DNA of 64,000 nucleotides from Oscillospiraceae bacterium (GCA_022835495.1 BQOK01000001.1:1736001-1800000); one strand, 5' to 3'; positions 15,341-24,115 are shown, counted from the first letter of the stretch. A program made the numbers and translations. The notes: generated by a model not told the origin, from the sequence alone.

Positions 15341-15817
15341 TTAGTTGTTGGCATTGGAGCACTTTGCCGCATCGATTGCCAGTGCGATCATGAGAACCAG
15401 CAGGGCGTTCTGCGGGTCGGGAATGTCCAGTACGTAGGTATCGGTCACGTGCAGCAGTTCTTTGGAAAGATACGCCACCTCTGCGCCATAGGCGTCGGTG
15501 ATGGTGTAATCCCATTCAAACAGATTTCCCTCGACCTGCCAGCCGTTGCAGTCCAGTGTGAACACCGGCTTGAAAAAGGTGAATTCCTTTTTGATCTGAC
15601 CGATGTATGCATCGCCCAGGTACATGGCAAAACGGGGCAGGAAGGTAAAGACCTCCTCTTTTACTGTGCCCAGGGGCGAGCCGTCGGCGTTCAGGATTTC
15701 CAGCCGGTGCCCCCAGGAGAGCTTGCCCTCCACAGTATAGACCGTGTTGCCGGCTTCATCATAGATATCATAGCTGTCCAGCCAGGAAAAAAAGCGCTGT
15801 TTGAATAAAAGTTTCAT
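15341..15817 (-). CDS. LURP-one-related / YxjI-like protein
   Basis: 158 residues of beta-rich sequence with the family pattern of a tubby-like barrel: FKQRFFSWLDSYDIYDEAGN at the start, then TVEGKLSWGHRLEIL, GTVKEEVFTFLPRFAMY and FEWDYTITD, and a C-terminal hydrophobic helix (QNALLVLMIALAIDAA). The molecular role is unknown; the family is linked to membrane-associated scramblase-like folds. It lies 38 bp upstream of the PIG-L gene on the same strand and may be cotranscribed. Confidence 0.82.
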   Translation of the reverse strand: MKLLFKQRFFSWLDSYDIYDEAGNTVYTVEGKLSWGHRLEILNADGSPLGTVKEEVFTFLPRFAMYLGDAYIGQIKKEFTFFKPVFTLDCNGWQVEGNLFEWDYTITDAYGAEVAYLSKELLHVTDTYVLDIPDPQNALLVLMIALAIDAAKCSNANN

Positions 15818-15899
15818 GGGTGCCTCCTTGATGCTGCCGCTTGGGCGATTAAAAATTCAATGATACCTGGCTGCCCGGGAACAACCCCCAGGGAGCGGT

Positions 15900-17579
15900 T
15901 TATTCCCGGACGGTGCGGGTTAAAAGGATCACGCATTCGACTATTGTTTCATTTTCCAAGGGCAATTCTTTCACTTCTGTTCCATTCACCGGGACAGGGA
16001 AGTTGAAGATAATCTTCCTAATCCAGTTGCCATCCGGCTGCTTTTCCGGGAATAACTCAATCCGCTCAATAAACGCCCGCATGAACTCCTTCCGCTCCAC
16101 TTCGGAGGCTGCTTCATAGACCTGATCGAATGCCAGCAACAGGCGGTAGATATTATCACCCGAAATCTTCTCCTGCCGGATACTCCGTATCTGGCTTTGC
16201 ACATCGTCAATCTGGACTTCAATCTCATCTATTGCGCCATATTGCTCGTCATATCGGCGCTGCAAATCAGAAATTTTCCGGTCATAATACGGGTCATTCA
16301 CATCTAAACCGTCCATCTGCCGTTCCAGTCGGGCCTTTGTGCCTAATGTCTGCCGAAGCTGCGCCTGTAATGCTTCCAGCTGCTTCTCCAAATCGTTCGT
16401 ATCGACAGCGGAGCCGATTTTCGCCTTGATTGCATCCGCAAACCGTGGGTCACTGACCATAGCAGAGATGATTGACGCTACCATGCGGTTCATTTCCATC
16501 TGCTCAATATTCAGCCGGAAGGTACACTCGTGGCCTGTTGGCGTCACCGTATTCTTGCAGTAATAGTAATAGCGGGTCTTTTTGTCCTTGCTGTGGGCTT
16601 TCGCAATATTCCCGTACAGGCTTTTGCCGCAGCAGGGGCATTTCAGAATACCGGACAAGATATGTGCGTGGGTAGGGTCATTGACTTTCTCACGCCGGTA
16701 AGCATTGATTTTCCGTTTTTCCTGCGCGAGGTTCCAATCTTCTTCTGAAATGATAGCCTCATGCTTCCCCTCGTACACAGGGAACTCCGATTGCTCAACT
16801 ACGTGCATCTCATTCCGTGTGCCGATCTTCTTCTCTGTCCGGCGTCTGCCATAGGCGATTTTTCCCATATATACCGGATTATCAATGATACTCTTCACAA
16901 AGCTGGCAGAAAAACCGGGAATGGTGCCGTTCTGCCTTAACTTCTTCACAAAGCCCTGCCGGTTCAGATATTTTGCCACGCCACTGACACCATCGTTGGT
17001 GTGAATATAGCGGTCAAAGATGGTGCGGATCACGTCCACTTCATCCTCAGCAATCAACAGTTCGCCTTTTTCAAGGCGGTATCCATAAGGGGCAAAGCCA
17101 CCGTTCCATTTTCCTTCACGGGCTTTCTGCTCCCGTCCGGCCATCGTCTGTGTCCGAATATTTTCACGCTCTATCTCTGCCACCGCAGAAAGGACAGAAA
17201 TCATCAGCTTGCCGGAATCTTTGGAACTGTCAATGCCGTCTTCCACACAAATCAGATTGACACCGAAATCCTGCATCAGCTGCAAGGAATTCAGAACGTC
17301 AGCGGCATTCCTGCCAAACCGGGACAGCTTGAACACCAGCACATATTCCACACCGTCTTTGCAGTCCTGAATGTCTTGCAGCATCCGCTGAAATTCGTGC
17401 CTGCCCTGAATATTCTTGCCGGAAAAGCCTTCATCAGAATATTCACCAGCCACTACCATATCTTCGTATTCAGCGTATTTCCGCAGTTTGTCTCGCTGAG
17501 CATCCAGACTATATCCGTCCACCTGCATGGATGTAGATACCCGTGTGTAGAGATAACATTTTGTTTTAGTTTTCTTCAT
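15900..17579 (-). CDS. Large serine recombinase (integrase/excisionase)
   Basis: 559 residues. An N-terminal resolvase domain (about 8-150) has the catalytic serine in YTRVSTSMQVDGYS and the helper motif FKLSRFGRNAADVLN. Then come the Recombinase domain (about 170-270), a zinc ribbon (ILKCPCCGKSLYG with later Cys) and a long coiled coil (about 395-470) typical of large serine recombinases. It should integrate and excise the surrounding element. It sits at the left edge with its 3' end facing out, and its ATG at 17579 overlaps the preceding HTH gene by 14 bp. Confidence 0.95.
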   Translation of the reverse strand: MKKTKTKCYLYTRVSTSMQVDGYSLDAQRDKLRKYAEYEDMVVAGEYSDEGFSGKNIQGRHEFQRMLQDIQDCKDGVEYVLVFKLSRFGRNAADVLNSLQLMQDFGVNLICVEDGIDSSKDSGKLMISVLSAVAEIERENIRTQTMAGREQKAREGKWNGGFAPYGYRLEKGELLIAEDEVDVIRTIFDRYIHTNDGVSGVAKYLNRQGFVKKLRQNGTIPGFSASFVKSIIDNPVYMGKIAYGRRRTEKKIGTRNEMHVVEQSEFPVYEGKHEAIISEEDWNLAQEKRKINAYRREKVNDPTHAHILSGILKCPCCGKSLYGNIAKAHSKDKKTRYYYYCKNTVTPTGHECTFRLNIEQMEMNRMVASIISAMVSDPRFADAIKAKIGSAVDTNDLEKQLEALQAQLRQTLGTKARLERQMDGLDVNDPYYDRKISDLQRRYDEQYGAIDEIEVQIDDVQSQIRSIRQEKISGDNIYRLLLAFDQVYEAASEVERKEFMRAFIERIELFPEKQPDGNWIRKIIFNFPVPVNGTEVKELPLENETIVECVILLTRTVRE

Positions 17580-17811
17580 GCAGGCCGCCCCTTTCTTCCA
17601 GCTCTAAACATTCATCCGTTACTTTCTTCTTCGCCAGACCTTCATTCTGAATGTAGTACTCCAACAAACGGAGTACATATTCCGGCGCATGGCGGTTATC
17701 CAGTTCCCATTCTGTCACAGTCCGATAGGGAATCTGAAAATATTTACAAAATTCCTTGCGATTCATGCCAGTGCTTTCCCGCAATTCTTTTATTTTGGTT
17801 TTGCAGTCCAT
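17566..17811 (-). CDS. Small helix-turn-helix protein
   Basis: 81 residues from the ATG at 17811 (GGGG 9 bp upstream). The N-terminal half is an XRE-like HTH (IKELRESTGMNRKEFCKYFQ, then PYRTVTEWELDNRHAPEYV), and the C-terminal half is charged. It overlaps the recombinase start by 14 bp and is probably translationally coupled. A directionality factor or regulator of recombinase expression is plausible from its position but not proven. Confidence 0.8.
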   Translation of the reverse strand: MDCKTKIKELRESTGMNRKEFCKYFQIPYRTVTEWELDNRHAPEYVLRLLEYYIQNEGLAKKKVTDECLELEERGGLHEEN

Positions 17812-17899
17812 TTCATTTACCCCATAAAGCAAAAATACACGTTGCGTATTTATTATAGCATACGCCAAACAAATACGCAACGTGTAAATTTAATTTATA

Positions 17900-18097
17900 T
17901 CAAGCGGCTTTGTCAAATTCCTGATACACAGGAACGGGTTGCTTTCCTGATGCCGCAGACTGTGTACGGCCATCCTTCTCAGTCTCCTGCATCTGCCCCA
18001 ACAGCTGTGGCCCGTACTTCTGCAACAGCCGCGCCATCACATCAACACAGCGGTCAAATGCCGCATTATATTTCGGATCATCATAAACTTTGCTCAA
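17900..18097 (-). CDS. Small conserved element protein of unknown function
   Basis: 65 residues from a TTG at 18097 with AAAGGAG 8 bp upstream; the frame overlaps the 3' end of the relaxase gene by 17 bp. It begins SKVYDDPKYNAAFDRCVDVM and continues with a helical segment ending in a polar tail. No domain is recognised. Position between relaxase and recombinase suggests an accessory transfer or maintenance role, which is inference. Confidence 0.6.
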   Translation of the reverse strand: MSKVYDDPKYNAAFDRCVDVMARLLQKYGPQLLGQMQETEKDGRTQSAASGKQPVPVYQEFDKAA

Positions 18098-19067
18098 TAG
18101 GCCGCTCCTTTCCTCTATGGCTGCTCTGCGCATAGATGTTCAAAACTTCTGCCGGTATCTGTTCCAAAATCGCCACGGCACTGTCATAGTCGCGCCGCAG
18201 CTTGAGGTCTTCGATCTGCTTTAGGGTGCTGACCTTCTGCGCCGATGCAAGAGATTCTTCCAGTTCGGCATTTTTCGTTTTCAACTTTTTGTTTTCGGAT
18301 GCTGTTTTCGTGAAGGCTACGCCATATTTCCGCAGCAGTGTGTCCATCTTCTCCACGCTGGGAATATAGGTATCCAGAATCTTGCAGATTTCCTCCGCCC
18401 GGCTTTTGGCGTTAAAGGGATTGATTCCAGTGAGCAGATCCTCCAGTTTGCTTTTCTGTTTGGTCAGTCTGGTCATCTCCTTAAATACGCGGGGCGGGAT
18501 ATGGTCGCGCCCGGTCAGGCTGGCGCTCTCGCCACGCTCCAAATCTGGAAACTTCTTGACCATGTGTTTCCAAAACTCATCCTGCCACCAGGTCAGCTTC
18601 TTTTTATTGCCCATGATGTCTTTGGCGCTGAGCCTGCCATCCTCCGTCAAAGGGACAAAACAAAGGTGCATATGGGGCGTTTTCTCGTCCATATGCACCA
18701 CGGCGGATATAATTGTCTCTTTGGACTGATGCTGTTCCAAAAAGTGCAGAGCTTCCTCGAAAAATACCCGAATTTCCGCCCGTTTCTTTCCCTTAAAGAA
18801 CTCCGGGCTGGCTGTGAACAGCGTCTCGATCATACGGATACTGTCTTTCCGGGTACGGCATCCGGCAGCGGCAATTTGCCTCTCTGACTCGGCCCGGTAC
18901 TTGCCGGGCGGTTTGACCAGATGGAAGTTGTACTTGCTTCGGCTGGTATCCACATCGGGATTACTGGCGTACTTTTCCTTTGTGCGCTCGTTATGGGCCT
19001 CGATATTGCCGATTTCAGGCCCCTTATATTTGGCAAATCGCATAATCGCGTATTGTGCTTTTTCCAT
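18081..19067 (-). CDS. MobV-type relaxase (Pre/Mob family plasmid recombination/mobilization enzyme)
   Basis: 328 residues from the ATG at 19067 (GGAGGG upstream). The N-terminal YAIMRFAKYKG and the His-rich motif HMDEKTPHMHL are hallmarks of the Pre/Mob (MobV) group, which nicks oriT and pilots the strand during mobilization. The C-terminal third is coiled coil (ENKKLKTKNAELEESLASAQ). The upstream 594-bp non-coding stretch is the natural place for oriT. Because no mating-pair or coupling genes are present, transfer would rely on a co-resident conjugative element. Confidence 0.93.
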   Translation of the reverse strand: MEKAQYAIMRFAKYKGPEIGNIEAHNERTKEKYASNPDVDTSRSKYNFHLVKPPGKYRAESERQIAAAGCRTRKDSIRMIETLFTASPEFFKGKKRAEIRVFFEEALHFLEQHQSKETIISAVVHMDEKTPHMHLCFVPLTEDGRLSAKDIMGNKKKLTWWQDEFWKHMVKKFPDLERGESASLTGRDHIPPRVFKEMTRLTKQKSKLEDLLTGINPFNAKSRAEEICKILDTYIPSVEKMDTLLRKYGVAFTKTASENKKLKTKNAELEESLASAQKVSTLKQIEDLKLRRDYDSAVAILEQIPAEVLNIYAQSSHRGKERPIEQSL

Positions 19068-19069
19068 AC

Positions 19070-19288
19070 TCAATCCCTCCGTTTCTGCCAGACAATGTCA
19101 TATCCCAGCACGTCAGCCAACTCCACGGCCTCCCGATACCGCAGCGATTCCCGCTGCAATTTTCCGGAAAGATTGGATACGCTGTCGCTCCACCCATACT
19201 CATCGTGCAGCTGGTCAACGACTTCCTGCATGGTGTAACCGGCGCGGATGATCTGCGCCTTGATTTCGTTTCGGATACTTGACTTCAT
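19070..19288 (-). CDS. Small HTH-like element protein
   Basis: 72 residues from the ATG at 19288, which has GGAGG 10 bp upstream; frame sequence before it lacks a site. It begins KSSIRNEIKAQIIRAGYTMQ and reads as an HTH-like helical domain (EVVDQLHDEYGWSDSVSNLS, then REAVELADVLGYDIVW). Its stop lies 2 bp before the relaxase ATG, so the two are probably coupled. A relaxosome or regulatory role is possible. Confidence 0.75.
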   Translation of the reverse strand: MKSSIRNEIKAQIIRAGYTMQEVVDQLHDEYGWSDSVSNLSGKLQRESLRYREAVELADVLGYDIVWQKRRD

Positions 19289-19881
19289 AAAATATATTCC
19301 TCCATTTTCGCAAGTGAAGCCCTTTGTCACTTGATAGATAAAACATGATTTTCGGTTGCGTCATAAAAAGAACCGGCTACGCTGGGGAGCGCACCGGCTT
19401 TGGTCAATGGTGAAATTTGTGCAAATGCTGTTTTGCGATAGAAATGATTCCCTGCGTATCGTTGGTCAACGGCGGAATATTCGACTTCACAGAAATGCGG
19501 GACTTTTCACTGTTCGGGCTGTATTGTCACAAAATGCTGCAATCTGTACGTCGTTCCGTGAGCCGCCATCCGGCGAACTGTATACGGATAAAAGAGAAAC
19601 ATTTCGCTGTTTTGAGATTGCTCTAAAATATGCCTGCAAAATCACCGCTTTTACTGACCGCTTCAGGTGTGGTCAAAATGACCACACCTACTTCACAGCA
19701 CAAAAGCGCGAAGAATTTCACGGTTCTGGTGGTGGACAAAATATCCATAACCACTTTTACACATCAAAATAGGTGTACCCAAAATGGGCACGACCACTTT
19801 ATCCAAATGAAGCGCCTCTACAATATATGAGGTAACAGGGTCAATCGCTGCGTACATACGTACCGGCGACCAGATCGGAAA
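19289..19881. other. Non-coding gap, possible oriT / control region of the element
   Basis: Nearly 600 bp without a credible gene; short open frames have no ribosome-binding site or domain. It holds a perfect 11-bp inverted repeat (19665-19689) and a related imperfect one about 85 bp later (19772-19795, GGTGTACCC / GGGCACGACC around AAAAT). It lies upstream of the mobilization genes and downstream of the primase genes, where an origin of transfer or replication would fit. Confidence 0.4.
19665..19689. repeat. 11-bp perfect inverted repeat with AAA centre
   Basis: AGGTGTGGTCA (19665-19675), spacer AAA, TGACCACACCT (19679-19689). No T-run follows on either strand, so it is more like a protein-binding or nick-region dyad than a terminator. 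Confidence 0.7.
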
Positions 19882-21255
19882 TCAATCCCGCCAGTCTTCC
19901 GGTACGTACGTACACTGTGAAGCGTCCGTAAACTCGTTTATATGCGGCCTTGCCACTGCCTCGATCCCCATAAAGCCCCATACCCGTCGTCCTGCCGAAT
20001 TGGTAATCGTGTTGCAGTGTTCCAGATTGTACTTACCGCAGGCTGCCACCAGCGCATCGCTGAAGCTGCGGCGTTTGAGTGCAGTCAGGCTATTTTCCTC
20101 GCACCACATCCGGTAAATGTCGTAGCAATCCTTTGAACTGATGGACGCATCCGCTTTCAGCCGGATATAGCCCTCGGATTCCAGAAAATCAAACACGTTA
20201 TTGTTGTCCCGCTTGACGGCCTCCCGGTTCTCTTTGGTGCGCTGGCTCTCGGTGAACTTGAAGTTGTTCGCTACCAACCGCTGCAATCCCGCAAAAGCCC
20301 ACAGCAGAATGCCCTCCACCTCGGCCTTCATCTTCTCTGCCAGGTCGGGATCATCCACACGGTCGGCAGGTTTCTCTTTGGCGGTCAGCACCAACTGCCG
20401 CCGATAAAAGCCATCACTGCGGTCAAAGAGAGCCTGCAAGTCGCCATTGCTGAATGCCAGCAGCCGGGCGCACATCCATCCCTGATAGCTCTGCTTGCCT
20501 TTACGCTCCAAATCCATTTTACCCTGTGCGGTGACGATGGATTTGACATAGTTGGTCTGCCGCAGGGCCTCCATCCGCATATCATCATCGACACACAGCA
20601 GAATGTGTTCCAGATCAGCGCGGGCAAAACGGTTCTCGGAAATTTTGCCGATGCTGCCGTCCTTCATGTTGCTGCCGAACAGGGCGGACAGCACCGCGCC
20701 GATCTGGCTCTTACCCTCGCCGCCATTGCCCTTAATGACCATCATGCGCTGTCCCTTGTTGCTGGGGATCAGGCAGTAGCCGATATATTCCTGCAAAGTG
20801 GGAATGTCCTCCGGGTAAAGAAGCCCATCCAGAAAAGCCAGCCAGCGGGTCGGCGTGGGCGCATCGGGATTATAGGCCACCGGCAGGCGGCAACGCACGA
20901 TGTCCGGTTTTCCCTCCGTAAAGGAGCCATCCAGAAACAACGTGCCGTTTGCCAGATGAATGCGGTCAGCCTCCGGCGGGAAATCCTCTACCAGCGCCGC
21001 CAGCTTCATCAGCTCCACGATATTGCTGATTTTGCGGGGGATATTGCTGACCGCACAGCATTTCAGTTCCTCAAAAATTTCTCCACGCAGTGGCAGCTCA
21101 TCGGTCACGCGGCCATCAGGCGTGAAAAAAGCCCCGTTTGTGTAGATGATTTTGTGTCTGCCGAGAAAATCATCACAAAACAGGGCTTCATTGATACTCT
21201 TGCCGTCAAACCAGATGGGCTGGTTGGCCTCACGCGATTGCTCGTTCTTCGCCAC
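19882..21255 (-). CDS. P4/D5-type primase-helicase (phage/plasmid replication)
   Basis: 457 residues. The N-terminal half matches the D5_N region (VAYNPDAPTPTRWLAFLDGL, then LQEYIGYCLIPSNKGQRMMV), followed by a superfamily 3 helicase Walker A (IKGNGGEGKSQIG, about 173-185), Walker B-like ILLCVDDDM and sensor region RLLAFSNGDL. The C-terminus has a winged-helix-like part. It overlaps the CHC2 gene by 26 bp; together they give primase and helicase functions for element replication. Confidence 0.9.
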   Translation of the reverse strand: MAKNEQSREANQPIWFDGKSINEALFCDDFLGRHKIIYTNGAFFTPDGRVTDELPLRGEIFEELKCCAVSNIPRKISNIVELMKLAALVEDFPPEADRIHLANGTLFLDGSFTEGKPDIVRCRLPVAYNPDAPTPTRWLAFLDGLLYPEDIPTLQEYIGYCLIPSNKGQRMMVIKGNGGEGKSQIGAVLSALFGSNMKDGSIGKISENRFARADLEHILLCVDDDMRMEALRQTNYVKSIVTAQGKMDLERKGKQSYQGWMCARLLAFSNGDLQALFDRSDGFYRRQLVLTAKEKPADRVDDPDLAEKMKAEVEGILLWAFAGLQRLVANNFKFTESQRTKENREAVKRDNNNVFDFLESEGYIRLKADASISSKDCYDIYRMWCEENSLTALKRRSFSDALVAACGKYNLEHCNTITNSAGRRVWGFMGIEAVARPHINEFTDASQCTYVPEDWRD

Positions 21256-21850
21256 GGTGCTGCACCTCCTTTTCCAGACGTCTGAGCCGCTGCTCCAGCG
21301 CGGTGATAGTGCCGTCCTTCAGCAGCATATCCACCGCTTTCACACGCTGCTTCAGTTCCGCAAACATGAGAACGTCCAACAAATCATTTACATACTCGAT
21401 CATATGACAGGCTTCCACAAAGCGGTCATCCAGTTCATCCTCCGGCGATTGCGGGGCATATTCGACCTTCCAGCGTTCCAGCAGATGCAGATAATCGCAG
21501 AGCACCCGCTGGCAGTGTATCTCATCGTTGCGGAAAGCCCGCGCCAGCGGATAGGGCTTTTTCAAAGCCATCGCTGCCGGGGGCTTGTCCGGGTCGATGC
21601 CAAAGTCATAGGCCAGCTTCTTTGCGGCCTCGTAGCTGCTCAGGCCGAACAGCCGCGCCACAAAATCGATCACATCCCCGGTAGCCCCGCAGCCAAAGCA
21701 ATAGAAATAATCCCTGTTCAGCTTCATGCTGGGATGCCGGTCATCGTGGAAGGGGCAGCAGATCATATCGCCCCGGTTGACCTTACAGCCGTAGTATTCG
21801 GCGGCCTGCTTCACGGTGACAGCGGATTTTACAGTTTCAAATAAATTCAT
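21230..21850 (-). CDS. CHC2 zinc-finger primase-like protein
   Basis: 206 residues. The N-terminus carries the DnaG-type CHC2 zinc finger (MICCPFHDDRHPSMKLNRDY, then FYCFGCGATGDVIDFV), followed by a helical region without the TOPRIM catalytic core, so it probably acts with the downstream D5-type helicase. The C-terminus is coiled (LEQRLRRLEKEVQHR). It is first in the leftward operon; a hairpin with a T-run lies about 110 bp upstream. Confidence 0.88.
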   Translation of the reverse strand: MNLFETVKSAVTVKQAAEYYGCKVNRGDMICCPFHDDRHPSMKLNRDYFYCFGCGATGDVIDFVARLFGLSSYEAAKKLAYDFGIDPDKPPAAMALKKPYPLARAFRNDEIHCQRVLCDYLHLLERWKVEYAPQSPEDELDDRFVEACHMIEYVNDLLDVLMFAELKQRVKAVDMLLKDGTITALEQRLRRLEKEVQHRGEERAIA

Positions 21851-21958
21851 AGGCTTTGTCCTCCATTATTTATTGACGGTATCTGCCCGTCTGCCTGAAT
21901 ATACGGGGAAAAAGCCTATAAACCGAAAAATCCGCTAAAAGTGCAAGAAATGAAAAAA

Positions 21959-22002
21959 CGCCGCCCTGAAATCTTGCAAAAATGCAAGACCTCAGAGCGG
22001 CG
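21959..22002 (-). terminator. Hairpin terminator/attenuator upstream of the primase operon
   Basis: Read leftward, CGCCGC (22002-21997) pairs with GCGGCG (21964-21959), and an inner perfect TCTTGCA/TGCAAGA pair encloses a short T-rich loop; T6 (GTTTTTTC) follows. It lies between the divergent XRE promoter and the CHC2 start, so it would either attenuate leftward transcription of the replication genes or insulate the two units. Confidence 0.6.
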
Positions 22003-22019
22003 AAGCCAGCGGAAAGCAT

Positions 22020-22048
22020 TTGCCCGCGCTGGTTTTATCAGGTATAAT
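22020..22048 (+). promoter_or_regulatory. Promoter of the XRE-sigma operon
   Basis: -35 TTGCCC (22020-22025) and -10 TATAAT (22043-22048) 17 bp apart, about 30 bp before the XRE ribosome-binding site. Confidence 0.7.
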
Positions 22049-22083
22049 GGATAAAGAGAGTTTTCAGAAGAGAGGTGCGTCAC

Positions 22084-22923
22084 ATGGAGGGAGCCTATCT
22101 GCCCGGCAATATCCGGCAGCGGATGCAGGAGCTTATGAAGGAACATAAAATTACCCAGGCACAGCTGGCGACCCGCATCGGCAGCACCGAGAGCGCCATC
22201 AGCCGGTTTGTCAGCGGTAAGACTGATAAGATCAGCACAGAACATTTGCTCCGCATTGCGAAAGTGTTTGAAGTCTCCACAGATTTCCTGCTGGGGGAAG
22301 TCAACACGCCCGACCGGACAAATTTTGATATTGAAGAACTGGGCCTGTCGGTGCAGGCGGCGCGGAATCTGTACACCGGAAAAGCCAATGCAGAGATCGT
22401 CAACCGCCTTTTGGAAAGCCCTCGCTTTGCAGAAGTCACCTATATGATTGAGCAATATTTTGACGATACGCTGGCCGCCGGTTTCGCCGGACAGAACCAG
22501 ATGCTTACTACTCTCAGCGCCATGCTGCGCCGAAACAATAAAACAGACGCTGCGGTGCAGGCGGCCAGAACTGTCAACCGGCAGAAAGTTCCCGTATATC
22601 AGGCAGACCTGACGATGATACAGAACACATTTATGGCGGCGCTGCGGGAAGTGAAGAAAGAGATCGGCAACGATTTCACAGCAGCGCAGTCCTTGACCAA
22701 GGGCATCACTCAGCAGATGTTTACCGAACTCACCAAAGGGGCGGATGTTCATACTCCGACCATCACGCCCGAAATGATTTCCGCCGCCGTCACCCAGAGC
22801 GCAGCGGGGATGGACGGTGTGCAAAAGGAAGCATTAGACAAGTTCGGTCAGGCGCTGACGGAATTTCTCCAATCCACCTTAGACCACGCGCAGGAGAAGC
22901 AAAATGCCGACCCGGAGCAATGA
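22084..22923 (+). CDS. XRE-family transcriptional regulator with long C-terminal domain
   Basis: 279 residues from the ATG at 22084 (AGAGAGGTG upstream). An N-terminal cro/cI HTH is clear (MKEHKITQAQLATRIGSTES, then ISRFVSGKTD, then LLRIAKVFEVSTDFLLG). The remaining 190 residues are helical, unrecognised, and could sense a ligand or a partner. It is divergent from the replication genes and overlaps the sigma-factor gene by 20 bp, so it likely governs the element's decision between maintenance and mobilization. Confidence 0.88.
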   Translation: MEGAYLPGNIRQRMQELMKEHKITQAQLATRIGSTESAISRFVSGKTDKISTEHLLRIAKVFEVSTDFLLGEVNTPDRTNFDIEELGLSVQAARNLYTGKANAEIVNRLLESPRFAEVTYMIEQYFDDTLAAGFAGQNQMLTTLSAMLRRNNKTDAAVQAARTVNRQKVPVYQADLTMIQNTFMAALREVKKEIGNDFTAAQSLTKGITQQMFTELTKGADVHTPTITPEMISAAVTQSAAGMDGVQKEALDKFGQALTEFLQSTLDHAQEKQNADPEQ

Positions 22924-23566
22924 GCAGCTGTGCAGACTGGCACAGAAAGGGGATACGGCTGCCCGTGACATTCTGCTGGAAAAGAATCTGGGATTCATCC
23001 GAAAAATTGCGCTGGAGCAATACCGAAACATGGGGCTGGATGAAAATGATATTGGAATTGATTTGGATGATTTGATGCAGGAGGGAAGTATCGGCCTGCT
23101 GAACGCGATCCCTTTGTTTGATGCCGGACGGGGCATGAAATTTCTGACCTATGCAGCACCGGCGCTCCGCAACGCCATGACGGACTGCATCCGCGCCGCC
23201 CTCGGTTTATTTGAGCAACGGATGGTGGATAAGAAAGACGGCCCCGGCTTCCAGAGAGTATATCTGGATGACGTTCTCTCAGAGGATGAACGGATGCTGC
23301 GGATCGAAGCCATAGCCGACCCTCACACCCAAACGCCGGAGCAAATCTATATCCAAAAAGAGCAGCTGATAGAATTGTATGCGGCGCTGGACAAGCTGAC
23401 AGCCAGAGAGCAGACCTATCTGCTGTACCGCTATGGCTTTACCGATGGAATCGAGCACCCGCTGATCGGCGCGGCGCTCCATTTCCATCTCAGCGAGAGC
23501 TGGACAAAGAAGGTGGAGGGCGAGGCGATGGACAGCCTGCGCGGAAAGCTGCCGTGGTGGTTCTGA
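22904..23566 (+). CDS. Sigma-70 family RNA polymerase sigma factor of the element
   Basis: 220 residues. Region 2 is visible (LLEKNLGFIRKIALEQYRNM, then DDLMQEGSIGLLNAIPLFD, then GMKFLTYAAPALRNAMTDCI) and a region 4-like segment is at the end (LDKLTAREQTYLLYRYGFTD), where the usual HTH is less standard. It overlaps the XRE gene, so the two are coexpressed. It probably directs transcription of element genes. Confidence 0.9.
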   Translation: MPTRSNEQLCRLAQKGDTAARDILLEKNLGFIRKIALEQYRNMGLDENDIGIDLDDLMQEGSIGLLNAIPLFDAGRGMKFLTYAAPALRNAMTDCIRAALGLFEQRMVDKKDGPGFQRVYLDDVLSEDERMLRIEAIADPHTQTPEQIYIQKEQLIELYAALDKLTAREQTYLLYRYGFTDGIEHPLIGAALHFHLSESWTKKVEGEAMDSLRGKLPWWF

Positions 23567-23850
23567 TACGATGGGAAGCAGCGGCTGACGGGGGCTTTGA
23601 TATACCTTTGTTCCGCAAATGACACGGCTGACAGACAGTGCTTGCCCGCACCGCCTGCCAGCCTTTTTCTGTCGCTTATGCTGCCCCGCAAGGGGCAACC
23701 TTTCCCGCCAGAACGCCGCAACTGTGGCCACACTTTTCAGGGTGTGCTACAATTCCGGCTGCCATCTGCTCCACAAAGGTATAACACACTAGACTTTCCT
23801 ACGGAAAATCGTGTGCCACGAAACCGCCGGTTTCTTTGGATTCTTCCGGT

Positions 23851-23918
23851 CAAAGGGGAACACTATCCCCTCTGAACACCCCAGACAAAGGAGAACGCTG
23901 TTCCCTTTTGGAATCCCC
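23851..23918. repeat. Imperfect tandem repeat, two ~33-bp copies
   Basis: Copy 1 (23851-23882) starts CAAAGGGGAACACTATCCCC; copy 2 (23886-23918) starts CAAAGGAGAACGCTGTTCCC; both end in (A/T)CCCC. Each copy is itself partly palindromic (GGGGAACACTATCCCC). Function unknown. Confidence 0.6.
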
Positions 23919-24047
23919 TTGCCAATAGGGATGCTACCGCCCTATTGAATGATTTAGATAAAAAACAAAATAAAGCATAGTTCGCCAGCACACCGCTATT
24001 CTGTCATTACCTTACACAGACATCTTGTAACTTTTTCGTTAAGCCTA

Positions 24048-24077
24048 TTGACTCTGATACTTCGGAAGAGATATAAT
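24048..24077 (+). promoter_or_regulatory. Promoter of the cargo PadR operon
   Basis: -35 TTGACT (24048-24053) and -10 TATAAT (24072-24077) 18 bp apart, a strong match, 52 bp before the padR start. Confidence 0.8.
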
Positions 24078-24081
24078 ATAG

Positions 24082-24115
24082 TTGCTACTTAGCGAGCCTA
24101 AATAGCAAAGCTAAA
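24082..24115. promoter_or_regulatory. Likely PadR operator
   Basis: Interlocked dyads just after the -10: TTGCTA (24082-24087) with TAGCAA (24103-24108), and CTTAGC (24088-24093) with GCTAAA (24110-24115). Position over the transcription start suits autorepression by the PadR protein encoded next. Binding is inferred. Confidence 0.5.

Noticed and set aside
15818-15899. Possible attL/attR direct repeat at the edges of the mobile element
   Set aside because: I compared both edges by eye and found no convincing shared core; serine-recombinase cores may be only 2-3 bp.
19417-19830. Short open frames in the element gap (for example 19630-19830)
   Set aside because: No ribosome-binding sites and no recognisable domain; the region looks like a control sequence.
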